Source: an uncultured Opitutales bacterium (GTDB lineage Bacteria; Verrucomicrobiota; Verrucomicrobiia; Opitutales; Intestinicryptomonadaceae). From it: DNA of 57,651 bases. Location of the stretch: positions 1 through 57,651 of the forward strand of contig CALXQW010000028.1 of NCBI GenBank assembly GCA_944390805.1, read 5' to 3'. Below are positions 46,321 to 54,751 of the stretch, piece after piece; the first letter of the stretch is position 1; each line of letters begins with the position of its first letter. Under the pieces are notes generated by a model. It worked only from the letters and a program-made list of their open reading frames with translations, made no database searches and was not told the origin of the DNA. The translations under genes were made by a program, and so were the position numbers.

Positions 46321-47162
46321 GCGAATTTAATTTTGTACATTTTCCATCTGTAGGAACTTTTTGACATGTCTTCTATCCACTGTTTTGGATTGCGTGATTT
46401 TGCCAGAAGAGACAGTTCATTGTCGTCCATTCTAAACATGATAGGCAATGGGTCGTATCCTGATTTGCATAGCATATTGCGCACTCTTAGGAGCCTTTCC
46501 CTAAGGGCTATTTCCCTTAATATGAGCGCTGCAGCCGGAACGAGCGCAAGTATTCCAAATACAGGCATTCCCAAGATGAAAAGTACAGCGCATGCTACAA
46601 GTGAGGCAATAGCTAAAGCCGGAATCTGCCACCTTCTGAAAAAATTTCCAAATATCCTTCTAAATTTAGAGCTTTCAACGTATCTTGGAAACCACTCTTC
46701 GTATACCGAATCGGGGTAGGGCATCTTTGCAGCGTGGCACATCTCGTGCGCAAGAATTTCTGCTGAACGCAAAGTTCCGCCTCTTTGTAAAAATATGGCG
46801 GGGAGGAATCCGTCTATCTCATATAAAATTCCCTCGCTGAAAACTCCGGTATGCTTTTTGGAAACCCATGCGGGTATCCAGTCTGGACGGAATTTGTAAA
46901 AATTCCAGACCATGTCCGCCGCCGCGGAGCGCAGATTTTCTTCTATATAATCAGCGCCGGCATATATATCTCTAAAGCGCGAAGTTCCTCCGCGTATTTC
47001 ATCTAGCTCTCTTAGGAGCTTTTCAATACGCTTTCTAAAATTCACAAGAGATTCGTTTGGGCCTATGAGAATTCCGCATGAATCCATGCAGTCCAGAGCG
47101 TCTGCAACCTCTCGCTCATTGTCCGAGACCAACCCTTGAATGTGGCAATAGACGCTCTTCAT
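46305..47162 (-). CDS. Membrane protein with HExxH zinc-protease motif
   Basis: About 285 residues. A cytosolic or periplasmic helical region leads to H139-E-M-C-H143 with Glu155/156 downstream (YEEWFPRY), which together fit a gluzincin-like zinc site. Two adjacent membrane helices (about 179-199 and 201-216) and a charged C-terminal domain follow. It overlaps the second pilin gene (ATGA), so it is made with it. A pilin- or FHA-protein-processing protease is a guess from context. A longer reading from 47249 overlaps the pilin gene and is rejected. Confidence 0.65.
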   Translation of the reverse strand: MKSVYCHIQGLVSDNEREVADALDCMDSCGILIGPNESLVNFRKRIEKLLRELDEIRGGTSRFRDIYAGADYIEENLRSAAADMVWNFYKFRPDWIPAWVSKKHTGVFSEGILYEIDGFLPAIFLQRGGTLRSAEILAHEMCHAAKMPYPDSVYEEWFPRYVESSKFRRIFGNFFRRWQIPALAIASLVACAVLFILGMPVFGILALVPAAALILREIALRERLLRVRNMLCKSGYDPLPIMFRMDDNELSLLAKSRNPKQWIEDMSKSSYRWKMYKIKFAKRQS

Positions 47163-47374
47163 GGAATGGGCAGCGATATCACTGTTACAATGCGCTGGTA
47201 AAAATGCACTATTTCTTCTCCTATGGCTCCGAAATCTCCCCCGAGCCAAGAAGAGCTATATATCATTGCCGAAGCTCCAAATACAAGCGGCAAAATTGAG
47301 CACAGCAAGAGAGTGTATTCCAAAAGCACGGCGCGCCTTTTCAATATTCTGAATCTCTTTGAAGTGCTTTTCAT
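47159..47374 (-). CDS. Second Flp-like minor pilin
   Basis: The 71 residues have a basic leader and RR/AVLLEYTLLLCSILPLVFGASAMIY, with Glu5-Tyr6 spaced as in Flp pilins and Arg at -1, the same unusual choice as in the pilin at 39901. The tail is short and differs from the first pilin. It probably is a minor pilin or an alternative fibre subunit. It lies 17 bases after the tandem-FHA gene and overlaps the HExxH gene. Confidence 0.75.
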   Translation of the reverse strand: MKSTSKRFRILKRRAVLLEYTLLLCSILPLVFGASAMIYSSSWLGGDFGAIGEEIVHFYQRIVTVISLPIP

Positions 47375-47391
47375 CTGCGGTTATTTTAGTA

Positions 47392-49782
47392 TTACTTCCA
47401 TACCTGGTTTACGATAGGGTCTCCGGGAATTCCCTTTGAGAGTATGTCGGAGGCTATGTCCTTCATTTTCTCAGAGTCTATCGGATTGCTCTTCTCCCAG
47501 GTGGCATATTGCTTCTGCCTGAAAATACGCCATTTCTTTGCAAAATTGTCTATTTCATCTTTGGATATGCTGCCGGGAGATGCAAAGTAAAAATAGGCTG
47601 CCTTAGATACGAAGAACTTTCGCCCATCGGGATTCTCCTTAGATATGGAATCTAAAATCTTAAGGAGATTATTGCGAGAGGAAAGAATACTGCATACATT
47701 CTTCTGCAAATCTTGCACTTTTCCCTTTAGCATCCACTTATTTTCCGGAATGGAGAACCACATGAAGGCCTCTTCAGCCGCCTTGTAAGTTTCGCAAAGA
47801 AGTATGCATTGCGGGTGGTATTCCTCGGGAAGGAGTATTTCTGTAGAAAACAGATTTGTCGATAGCGATTGCACCTGCGAGATTATATCGTAGAAGTATT
47901 TAAATCCGAGGAGTTCGTCGTACTCGTCTACAAAGGTGTCTTTTGCATGTGATGCAGCAGGCTTGTTCAGACTCTTAAATTCAAGTAGACTTTCCCACGT
48001 CTTTCTTGAATTGAACCTCTCTATAACTTTTGGAACTCCGCCGTTTATGCCGTATTGCCCAAGATCTGAAATTATGTATTTTAGCGACCCCACATTCTTT
48101 AATATGAGTCCGTTTCTCTTGGTAATTTCAGACCTTAAGTTAGATATTGCAACATAGTTCAAACATTCGTCCGCCGATATGAAATTTATGTCCCCGACAA
48201 TCTTGTCGAACTCGAGATTGTAAAAGTGCTCCTGGTTTGCCTTTACGGCGTTTATATTTGATTCTATCTTGGCAAGCAGCTCCTGAGCGTTTTGGGCTTT
48301 TGCCCTTGCTGCACCCATGGAGTCGCGCTTTATTGCGTCTATTTGTAAAATTAGTTTTTGAATGTCGGCGTTTTCCCAGCTTATTGAGTTTAATGTGGCA
48401 TCCAGTTTTTTTAGGTTTCCAACATTTTTGCGCAGATCTGAAAGCTTCTGGGATATGACGTTGCTCAGCGGTTTAAGATAGTCGGGCTCAGACTTTCCAA
48501 AGTCGGGCGCGGCAAAAGGTGTCTTTTCTATCTTTGAGAGCTCCTGTATCATTCGCTCTGCTGGAAGATCTGTGTCGGAGAGTATGTTGGACAAATCGTA
48601 CATCTGAATCAGGCATGCTTTTGCATGGGCGGCCTGTTTCATGTATTCGGCCGCCTTTGATTCATTCCAGTTCCAATCTACCTGGTTGTCGAGATTCAGT
48701 AAGCCTATACAAGCAGTGGCCTTTGCCCAGTTAGAGCTTGCAAGATATTCCTTGAACTTGTTGTAAACTTCAAAGACTGTCTCGTACCGCGACAACTCGC
48801 TTCGGTATTCGGGATATTCCGACGCAAACTTTCCAAACTCCCTCGAATACGGAAGCTGCTCCAAAAGAACTTTTGCCTCGCCAAAATTGTTGTTCTTAAG
48901 CTGTTTATCATATAGGCCAAGTATATCTTCCGAGCGCGGCGTAAACGCATAGAAAAGCCCAAACCCAACAACCGTAATCAGCGCTGTAATCAGCACTGCA
49001 AGAAACTTTTTTGAGGCGTTTGTGCGGGTGTGTATTATGTTCCTGTCAAGGAAGCGGAGATCGTAAAAGGCTATGGAGATTATATCTGAATCCATCAGCA
49101 TTCTTTCCGATCTGCCCATTCTTGCGCCGTTTACATATGTCCCGTTTTGGCTGCCCAAATCTTTCAGCCATGTCTCGGCATCTCCTGATATCTTTAGCTC
49201 GGCATGGTGGCCTGAAACTACATCGTCATTTATTACAATATCGTTGTCGCCCAGGGAACCTATTCTTATCTCAGGCTTTTCCAGACGCATCATTTCCCCA
49301 GCGCGGGGACCATTTAGAAATTCCAGCCTATGGACATCGCACGGAAGATCCGAGGAATGTTCCGTGCTGCTTACAAAAAGCTCGCAATCGCCTATCGAGA
49401 TTCTGTCGTTGGGGCGCAACCTTCTTGAAGTTGCAATTTTGCCTTTATATCTGAAGTTCTTCCCCTTGCATGCCAAAAGAGTTATCTCTTTACTCCCCAA
49501 ATTCAGGCGTGCGTGGAAGTCTGCGGCAGATTTATCCTCAGCCGGTATTATCCAATCATTCTCGGGCGCATGCCCTATCTTGACACAGTCCCCAAGAAGA
49601 TCTGTCTTTTCCGAGAAAATCAGCCTGCCGCGGCATCTGAATTCCAAAAGGTAAGAGTACCCTCTATTTGCTCTCTTAGACTCTCCCTTCGACCGCCCGA
49701 TAAGGTCTGCTATGCGCCTGAAAATTCCGCGCAATCCTTGAGAAGTCTTCCCGTTTGCAGGTTTGTCGCCTTCGTGCTTCAT
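47392..49782 (-). CDS. Tandem-FHA membrane protein with long helical domain
   Basis: About 796 residues. The first FHA fold (about 45-138) is degenerate: the Arg of GR is His and the NGT turn is missing. The second (about 150-246) is near-canonical, with IGSLGDNDIVINDDVVSGHHAEL and GSQNGTYVNG at 210-219. One membrane helix (about 258-280) precedes a 500-residue helical ectodomain rich in Lys, Leu and Asn. It would read phosphothreonine inside and contact the periplasmic complex outside. The ATG at 49782 overlaps the upstream stop (ATGA). Confidence 0.85.
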   Translation of the reverse strand: MKHEGDKPANGKTSQGLRGIFRRIADLIGRSKGESKRANRGYSYLLEFRCRGRLIFSEKTDLLGDCVKIGHAPENDWIIPAEDKSAADFHARLNLGSKEITLLACKGKNFRYKGKIATSRRLRPNDRISIGDCELFVSSTEHSSDLPCDVHRLEFLNGPRAGEMMRLEKPEIRIGSLGDNDIVINDDVVSGHHAELKISGDAETWLKDLGSQNGTYVNGARMGRSERMLMDSDIISIAFYDLRFLDRNIIHTRTNASKKFLAVLITALITVVGFGLFYAFTPRSEDILGLYDKQLKNNNFGEAKVLLEQLPYSREFGKFASEYPEYRSELSRYETVFEVYNKFKEYLASSNWAKATACIGLLNLDNQVDWNWNESKAAEYMKQAAHAKACLIQMYDLSNILSDTDLPAERMIQELSKIEKTPFAAPDFGKSEPDYLKPLSNVISQKLSDLRKNVGNLKKLDATLNSISWENADIQKLILQIDAIKRDSMGAARAKAQNAQELLAKIESNINAVKANQEHFYNLEFDKIVGDINFISADECLNYVAISNLRSEITKRNGLILKNVGSLKYIISDLGQYGINGGVPKVIERFNSRKTWESLLEFKSLNKPAASHAKDTFVDEYDELLGFKYFYDIISQVQSLSTNLFSTEILLPEEYHPQCILLCETYKAAEEAFMWFSIPENKWMLKGKVQDLQKNVCSILSSRNNLLKILDSISKENPDGRKFFVSKAAYFYFASPGSISKDEIDNFAKKWRIFRQKQYATWEKSNPIDSEKMKDIASDILSKGIPGDPIVNQVWK

Positions 49783-51254
49783 TCCACGCTCCAATCGTTT
49801 CTCATGATGCGTATGTAGCGGTAGTCGTTGAGAGGCTCAAATCTCTCGAGACATTCGTTCAATATGCGTGTCATCTCTGCGTTGTCTTCCCTATTGCGTG
49901 CGTCCGAGTATTCCAAGCATTTCCTCGAATACCATATCTTCTGCTTCGCGCGGAATTTTTCAAGAAGCGATGTTGCCGTCTCTATGAGCGGCTTTTCATT
50001 TCTTACATACGCCTCTTTGAATAGATTTCTCAAAAGTAAATCTATGTCTTCCCATGATGCAACCTCAAGATTCTTGTTAAGCTCTCTGTTTAACATCTTA
50101 AGCATTTTTGTGGGGTTTTCATTTATCGGCTCTTCCGGAATTTCCCAGTGCCTCAGTACGGTTGAATTTGCTACCGATATGCAGTCGTAATCTCTAACCA
50201 AGCCTTCCGAACGCCAGTATTGCGCTGTGGGTACCTCTCTTAATAGAACAATCTCCTTGTCCAAAAACCTCATGTAGCAGGCAACTCCCCGCCAAGACAT
50301 CTCTCCAAGTTTTCGGCTATAATCTATCTTGATATACGGATACCCGTTGTCGCCTTTATTGAAGAAATCTCCTTGCGAGGGCGATGAAAACCTCATCTTG
50401 CCAGATTTTTCCATTCTTTCTGTCCATTCATTGAAACTCTTGCGCGTTGTCTTGGCATAGCCGTTTTCTACAGTCTCAGACTTAAAGACTATGTGGAATG
50501 GAACGTCCAGGTTTTCTCCGGCCGCAGTTAGCACCTCAAAGCTCCCATCGCCGCTTTCCTTTAGCATCGAGGGGGAATTTGGGTAATATATAAGAAATTT
50601 TCCGTTGTTTCCTAAATCTATCCTATATTCTCCGTCGTCGTAATTGCCTGATTTCTCCCCAGGCCATGTTATGGGATTTTCAATTCGGCTTTCGGAAACA
50701 TAAAATGCAAGAGCCAAAATTGCGGCAGATATCAGCACTCCAAAAAATAGCGATAGCTTTCTTTGGCGGGCCATAGATTTATTTGCGTTGCGCAAGTCCG
50801 ACAGCTCCTCCGCCGATGCGTATCTCGTATTCGAAATATTCTCTGGCTGAACTTCACTTTGGTCCGCATAGTCTTGAGGCAGTATTGTTGCCTCTCCGGT
50901 ATCGGGCGGTATATTTGGCATATCGCCATTAGGCGGGGTTTGGTAATGCCTTTCAACTATGAATGACAAATTCTTCCCAAGGCGAACATCGTCTCCGGGT
51001 TCGAGCATTTTATCCTCTCCATTCCCCAAGGCCTTGTTCCTAACCCAGACATCTCCATCTCCGGAGTTGTGCAGCAATATTCCAGAACCCGTCTGCGGCA
51101 GAAGAGTTGCATGCTCTCCGACTATTCCAGAATCCGAGCTGCGTATGTCGGAATCCATGGAAGAGCCTACAACAACCCCGGAGTCTTTCACCGCAAAAGA
51201 TCTCCCTTTCAAGTCTCCGTTTATAAATCTAATTCTGTATCGCGACTCCTGCAT
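49779..51254 (-). CDS. FHA-domain membrane protein
   Basis: About 491 residues. Residues 1-102 form an FHA-like domain with VVGSSMDSDI and VGEHATLLPQ but without canonical GR and NGT, so phosphopeptide binding is doubtful. A linker with EATILPQDY holds a Thr in a setting like known kinase substrates. One membrane helix (166-186) leads to a 300-residue extracytoplasmic domain. It starts 5 bases after the tadC stop. Its topology mirrors that of the tandem-FHA protein, suggesting they act together. Confidence 0.8.
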   Translation of the reverse strand: MQESRYRIRFINGDLKGRSFAVKDSGVVVGSSMDSDIRSSDSGIVGEHATLLPQTGSGILLHNSGDGDVWVRNKALGNGEDKMLEPGDDVRLGKNLSFIVERHYQTPPNGDMPNIPPDTGEATILPQDYADQSEVQPENISNTRYASAEELSDLRNANKSMARQRKLSLFFGVLISAAILALAFYVSESRIENPITWPGEKSGNYDDGEYRIDLGNNGKFLIYYPNSPSMLKESGDGSFEVLTAAGENLDVPFHIVFKSETVENGYAKTTRKSFNEWTERMEKSGKMRFSSPSQGDFFNKGDNGYPYIKIDYSRKLGEMSWRGVACYMRFLDKEIVLLREVPTAQYWRSEGLVRDYDCISVANSTVLRHWEIPEEPINENPTKMLKMLNRELNKNLEVASWEDIDLLLRNLFKEAYVRNEKPLIETATSLLEKFRAKQKIWYSRKCLEYSDARNREDNAEMTRILNECLERFEPLNDYRYIRIMRNDWSVE

Positions 51255-51259
51255 ATTCT

Positions 51260-52156
51260 TTAAAATAGAGACACCCCCGCCTCTTTCATCCTTATATATA
51301 TGGGAGTTAATATTATTATGAATACCGCCGGCATTATGAATATTGCCATAGGCAGCAGCATCAGCGACGGCGCGCGCTGCGCTTTGCACTCCGCCAAGGC
51401 AAAACGCGCCTTGCGCATTTCCTCACCCTGAATTTCCATTGTGTCTGTCAGCGGAGAACCAAGTTCCGTCCCAAGCTCTATTGCCGATACAAAAGAGGTG
51501 AACTCCTTTATTTGTATTCTATCAACAACATTTCTCAATGCCTTAAGCCTTCCCACTCCAAGTTCCATCTCGTGGAGCATTCTTAAAAATTCGTCTCTCA
51601 GCGGATTTTGCTTTGTCAGATTTACATAGAAGCGCACCGCCGCCATAAAGTCCAAGCCGCCCCTCATTGCCGAAGCTATCAAATCTATAGAGTAGGGTAG
51701 GCTTCTTATTATCTTCGTGCGTTTTTCCTCTATTATATTATCTATGCCCGTCTTTGGCAAAAACCAGCCCACAAAGCATCCCAAAAATGCGGCAACAACC
51801 GTGTAGGCGCCTTCGTCCGACAGCGCAAACGCCGCTCCGGAAAATAAAATTGTCAGCGCCGCCGCAAGGAATAACTGCGAACAGTATATCTTCTTTGCCG
51901 AGGTCTTCAGGCCGGAAAACTCTATTTTTTTCTCGTAGTCCGCCGCTTTTGCCGGAGATATTCTGCAAAGAAACTCCCCAATACCAATTTTATCCATGAC
52001 GTCTGCAAATGGTTCGGCAACCTGCAACATGAAAGGCAGGTCCGACTCCGACGTTAAAGCCTTCGATACCCTTATCGATTTGTCCGACATACAATAAAGT
52101 ATTGTCGGTATGACAACCGCCATGAACGTAAGTATATATACTATGTATTCTTCCAT
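51260..52156 (-). CDS. tadC: Tad inner-membrane platform protein TadC
   Basis: Type II secretion F-domain protein of about 298 residues. It has membrane helices near 1-22, 90-130 and the C-terminus, with the F domain SIDLIASAMRGGLDFMAAVRFY and ELGTELGSPLTDTM. With TadB it forms the platform turned by the ATPase. The ATG at 52156 lies 5 bases after tadB; an earlier reading is not needed. Confidence 0.9.
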   Translation of the reverse strand: MEEYIVYILTFMAVVIPTILYCMSDKSIRVSKALTSESDLPFMLQVAEPFADVMDKIGIGEFLCRISPAKAADYEKKIEFSGLKTSAKKIYCSQLFLAAALTILFSGAAFALSDEGAYTVVAAFLGCFVGWFLPKTGIDNIIEEKRTKIIRSLPYSIDLIASAMRGGLDFMAAVRFYVNLTKQNPLRDEFLRMLHEMELGVGRLKALRNVVDRIQIKEFTSFVSAIELGTELGSPLTDTMEIQGEEMRKARFALAECKAQRAPSLMLLPMAIFIMPAVFIIILTPIYIRMKEAGVSLF

Positions 52157-52161
52157 GGCCT

Positions 52162-53061
52162 TTACACCTTTATATCCACTATTTTCCTTATTACAAGGTA
52201 TCCTATTATCTCTAAGATCAGCATTGCCGATATCGCGCACCAGCCAATCATTGTTGTAAGAAGCGGCAGCATCAGCTCGCTATTTACCAGCAGCAGCAAT
52301 ACAAACGCCGCAAGTGGCGCCAACGACATTGCAAGAGCCTCAAATCTTCCCTGGGCGGTAAGAGCCGCAAGCTTTTGGTGAAACTCCGTTCGCGCGCGTA
52401 TGGTCTGGGATATCTTCTGTATCACATCGGCAAGGCTGCCTCCGGATTGAGTCGTCAGCTTTATTGATACTATCAGCAGCTGAAGGTCCTCGCAGGGGAT
52501 TCTGTCGTACATGCGCTGGAGCGATTCCGACAATTCCAAACCGAGGCGGTATTCCCTTATAACAATCATGAGTTCCTCTTTCATCGGGCCGTCGCATCTT
52601 CTTGCAAACGCCTCTATGGCTTGCGGAAGGGCCTGACCGGAACGCAGCGCGTTTGTAAGCCCCAAAGACAGATCCAATATTCCCGCCTCAAACTCTTTTG
52701 CGCGTGCCTTTACTTTGCGTAAGAAATAGATTTTAGGGGCTTGAAATGCCGCCGCAAAAGCGACTGCCGCGCACAGCATAAGCACAAGCGGATTATAAAC
52801 CTGGCAGAACAGAAGCGTTCCTATAAGAATTCCCGCAGCGAGTATTCCCGCCGATATCTGCAACTGGCGCAGTCTGATTTTATCTATAAAACGGCCTATC
52901 CCGTTTTCCGACGAGAACCTCTCTTTTGTTCTCTGTCCCTTTTCCATGCGCTCCGTGCTGAAGGATTGTATAAAACGTATGGATATATATATGAATAGCG
53001 ACACCGCAAGCATCACCAGCAGATATATTCCAATTCGTTGTATTACGGGCGTGTAATCCAT
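52162..53061 (-). CDS. tadB: Tad inner-membrane platform protein TadB
   Basis: About 299 residues, with an N-terminal membrane helix, a central pair of helices, the F domain DLSLGLTNALRSGQALPQAIEAFARR and TQSGGSLADVIQKIS, and two C-terminal helices. It partners TadC. The ATG at 53061 comes 7 bases after tadA; a start at 53085 would overlap tadA and is possible. Confidence 0.9.
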   Translation of the reverse strand: MDYTPVIQRIGIYLLVMLAVSLFIYISIRFIQSFSTERMEKGQRTKERFSSENGIGRFIDKIRLRQLQISAGILAAGILIGTLLFCQVYNPLVLMLCAAVAFAAAFQAPKIYFLRKVKARAKEFEAGILDLSLGLTNALRSGQALPQAIEAFARRCDGPMKEELMIVIREYRLGLELSESLQRMYDRIPCEDLQLLIVSIKLTTQSGGSLADVIQKISQTIRARTEFHQKLAALTAQGRFEALAMSLAPLAAFVLLLLVNSELMLPLLTTMIGWCAISAMLILEIIGYLVIRKIVDIKV

Positions 53062-53068
53062 ATATTGC

Positions 53069-54751
53069 CTAAGTCTCCGGAACAAATACCGCCATGTCGA
53101 GTTTCAGGTCTCCCGACTGTCTTAATTCCTCTATAAACCGCGGAATGTTTCCCGTGGCCGTGTGGTGCCCCACAACCTTGAAGTTCTCGTCATACCCTTC
53201 GTGTTCGTAGGTGAATATGTCCTGAAGGAGTATAGTGTTGTTCTCTCTGCCGCACACTTCGGTTATCTTGACTATTTTTCTTGAACCGTCTGGCATGCGC
53301 GTTTGCTGCACTATTATGTCTATTGCTGACGATATCTGCTCTCGTATTGCCGACGACGGAAGCTCAAAGCCCGCCATCATCACCATATTCTCCAACCTCG
53401 ACAGAGCATCTCTCGGATTATTCGCATGGCAGGTTGTCATTGAGCCGTCGTGCCCCGTATTCATCGCCTGAAGCATATCCAGCGCCTCCGCGCCGCGGCA
53501 TTCGCCAACTATGATTCTGTCCGGCCTCATACGCAGGGTGTTTATTACAAGGTCTCTTATGGTTATGCGGCCTTGACCCTCTATGTTTGCCGGCCTTGCC
53601 TCAAGCCTGCAGAGGTTCTCGTGCGAGAGTTTCAATTCGGCGGAATCCTCCACCGTAATTATTCTTTCTCTTTCCGGAATAAACTGGGACAATATATTAA
53701 GCAGTGTTGTCTTTCCTGATCCTGTTCCGCCTGATACCAATATATTCTGCCTTGATCTTACCGCTTCTTTTAGAAATTCGGCCATTTGTCTGTTTAGGCT
53801 GCCGAATTTTATCAGGTCGTCATCGGTAAGTTTTTTAGACGCAAATTTTCTTATAGTCAGAAGAGATCCGTCCAGCGACAATGGTGGAATTACCGCATTT
53901 ACTCTCGACCCGTCATCTAACCTTGCGTCAACCATGGGAGATGCCGCATCTATGTGCCTGCCTAAAGGCTCAACTATGCGCTGTATTATCGATTGCAAAT
54001 GGCTTTCTCCATTGAACCTTACCGCAGTTCTATACTGTATGCCCTTGCTTTCAACAAATACATTGTCGGGCCCGTTTATCATAATTTCAGATATATCGCC
54101 GGCCCTTAGCAATGGCGATAAAGGCCCAAGCCCTATCAGATCGTCCATCAGAACTGCTCTAAACTTGTCCAGAGATATGCCCGCGGGAATTTGGTGGCGT
54201 ATCTCCCTGAGCGCCTGGTCGAGGGCGTCTTCCACCTTTGGCCTCATTGCCTCTGTGGAAATCTTGTTCGGCGAGTCTCCCGCAATGTTGAGAATTTCCA
54301 GCACCCTCGACTGCACCGTTGTTGCAAGCTCCAACATAGTGTCGGAATACATCTCCGTGGAGGTTTGAATATCGTACATTGGCATTTTGCCTTCCGTACT
54401 TACGGAAATGTTCTTTGGGGGGGCAGCGGCAGTTTTTTCGCTTTCCAAATTCGGCTCCGATACCGACAAAGAAATCTCAAAACTGCCAATATTTACTACA
54501 TCCGACGGCAATAATCTTCTCCTGCCGTTTACTTTTTCGCCATTTACCCATGTGCCGGCTGTACTGCCGGCATCTTTTATAAAACATTCTCCGCCAGACT
54601 CACTTATTTCGGCATGGCGTCTGGATACGGTCATATCGCTTAGAACTATATCCGACGTTTCTGCTCGTCCAATGCCAAGTACCCCATTTGCCGGCAGCTC
54701 AACGCGGCGCAGCTTTCCATCTTTTGATCTGATGTTCAGGCGCATTACCAT
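53069..54751 (-). CDS. tadA: FHA-CpaF fusion, TadA-type motor ATPase
   Basis: Motor ATPase of 560 residues with an added N-terminal FHA domain (about 10-95): GR at 28-29, S-R-R-H at 43-46 and GSTAGTWVNG at 62-71. The turn has Ala where Asn is usual, but the rest of the phosphothreonine pocket is present. A CpaF N-domain (about 130-330) and the ATPase follow, with Walker A GGTGSGKTT at 341-349 and the His box in MTTCHANNPRDALSRLE. The fusion puts phospho-recognition on the motor. A second ATG at 54745 overlaps the secretin stop (TAATG) and may be the true start. Confidence 0.92.
   Translation of the reverse strand: MVMRLNIRSKDGKLRRVELPANGVLGIGRAETSDIVLSDMTVSRRHAEISESGGECFIKDAGSTAGTWVNGEKVNGRRRLLPSDVVNIGSFEISLSVSEPNLESEKTAAAPPKNISVSTEGKMPMYDIQTSTEMYSDTMLELATTVQSRVLEILNIAGDSPNKISTEAMRPKVEDALDQALREIRHQIPAGISLDKFRAVLMDDLIGLGPLSPLLRAGDISEIMINGPDNVFVESKGIQYRTAVRFNGESHLQSIIQRIVEPLGRHIDAASPMVDARLDDGSRVNAVIPPLSLDGSLLTIRKFASKKLTDDDLIKFGSLNRQMAEFLKEAVRSRQNILVSGGTGSGKTTLLNILSQFIPERERIITVEDSAELKLSHENLCRLEARPANIEGQGRITIRDLVINTLRMRPDRIIVGECRGAEALDMLQAMNTGHDGSMTTCHANNPRDALSRLENMVMMAGFELPSSAIREQISSAIDIIVQQTRMPDGSRKIVKITEVCGRENNTILLQDIFTYEHEGYDENFKVVGHHTATGNIPRFIEELRQSGDLKLDMAVFVPET

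Noticed and set aside
53583..54368. 261-residue plus-strand frame inside the FHA-ATPase
   Set aside because: Ser- and Leu-rich shadow of the real ATPase gene.
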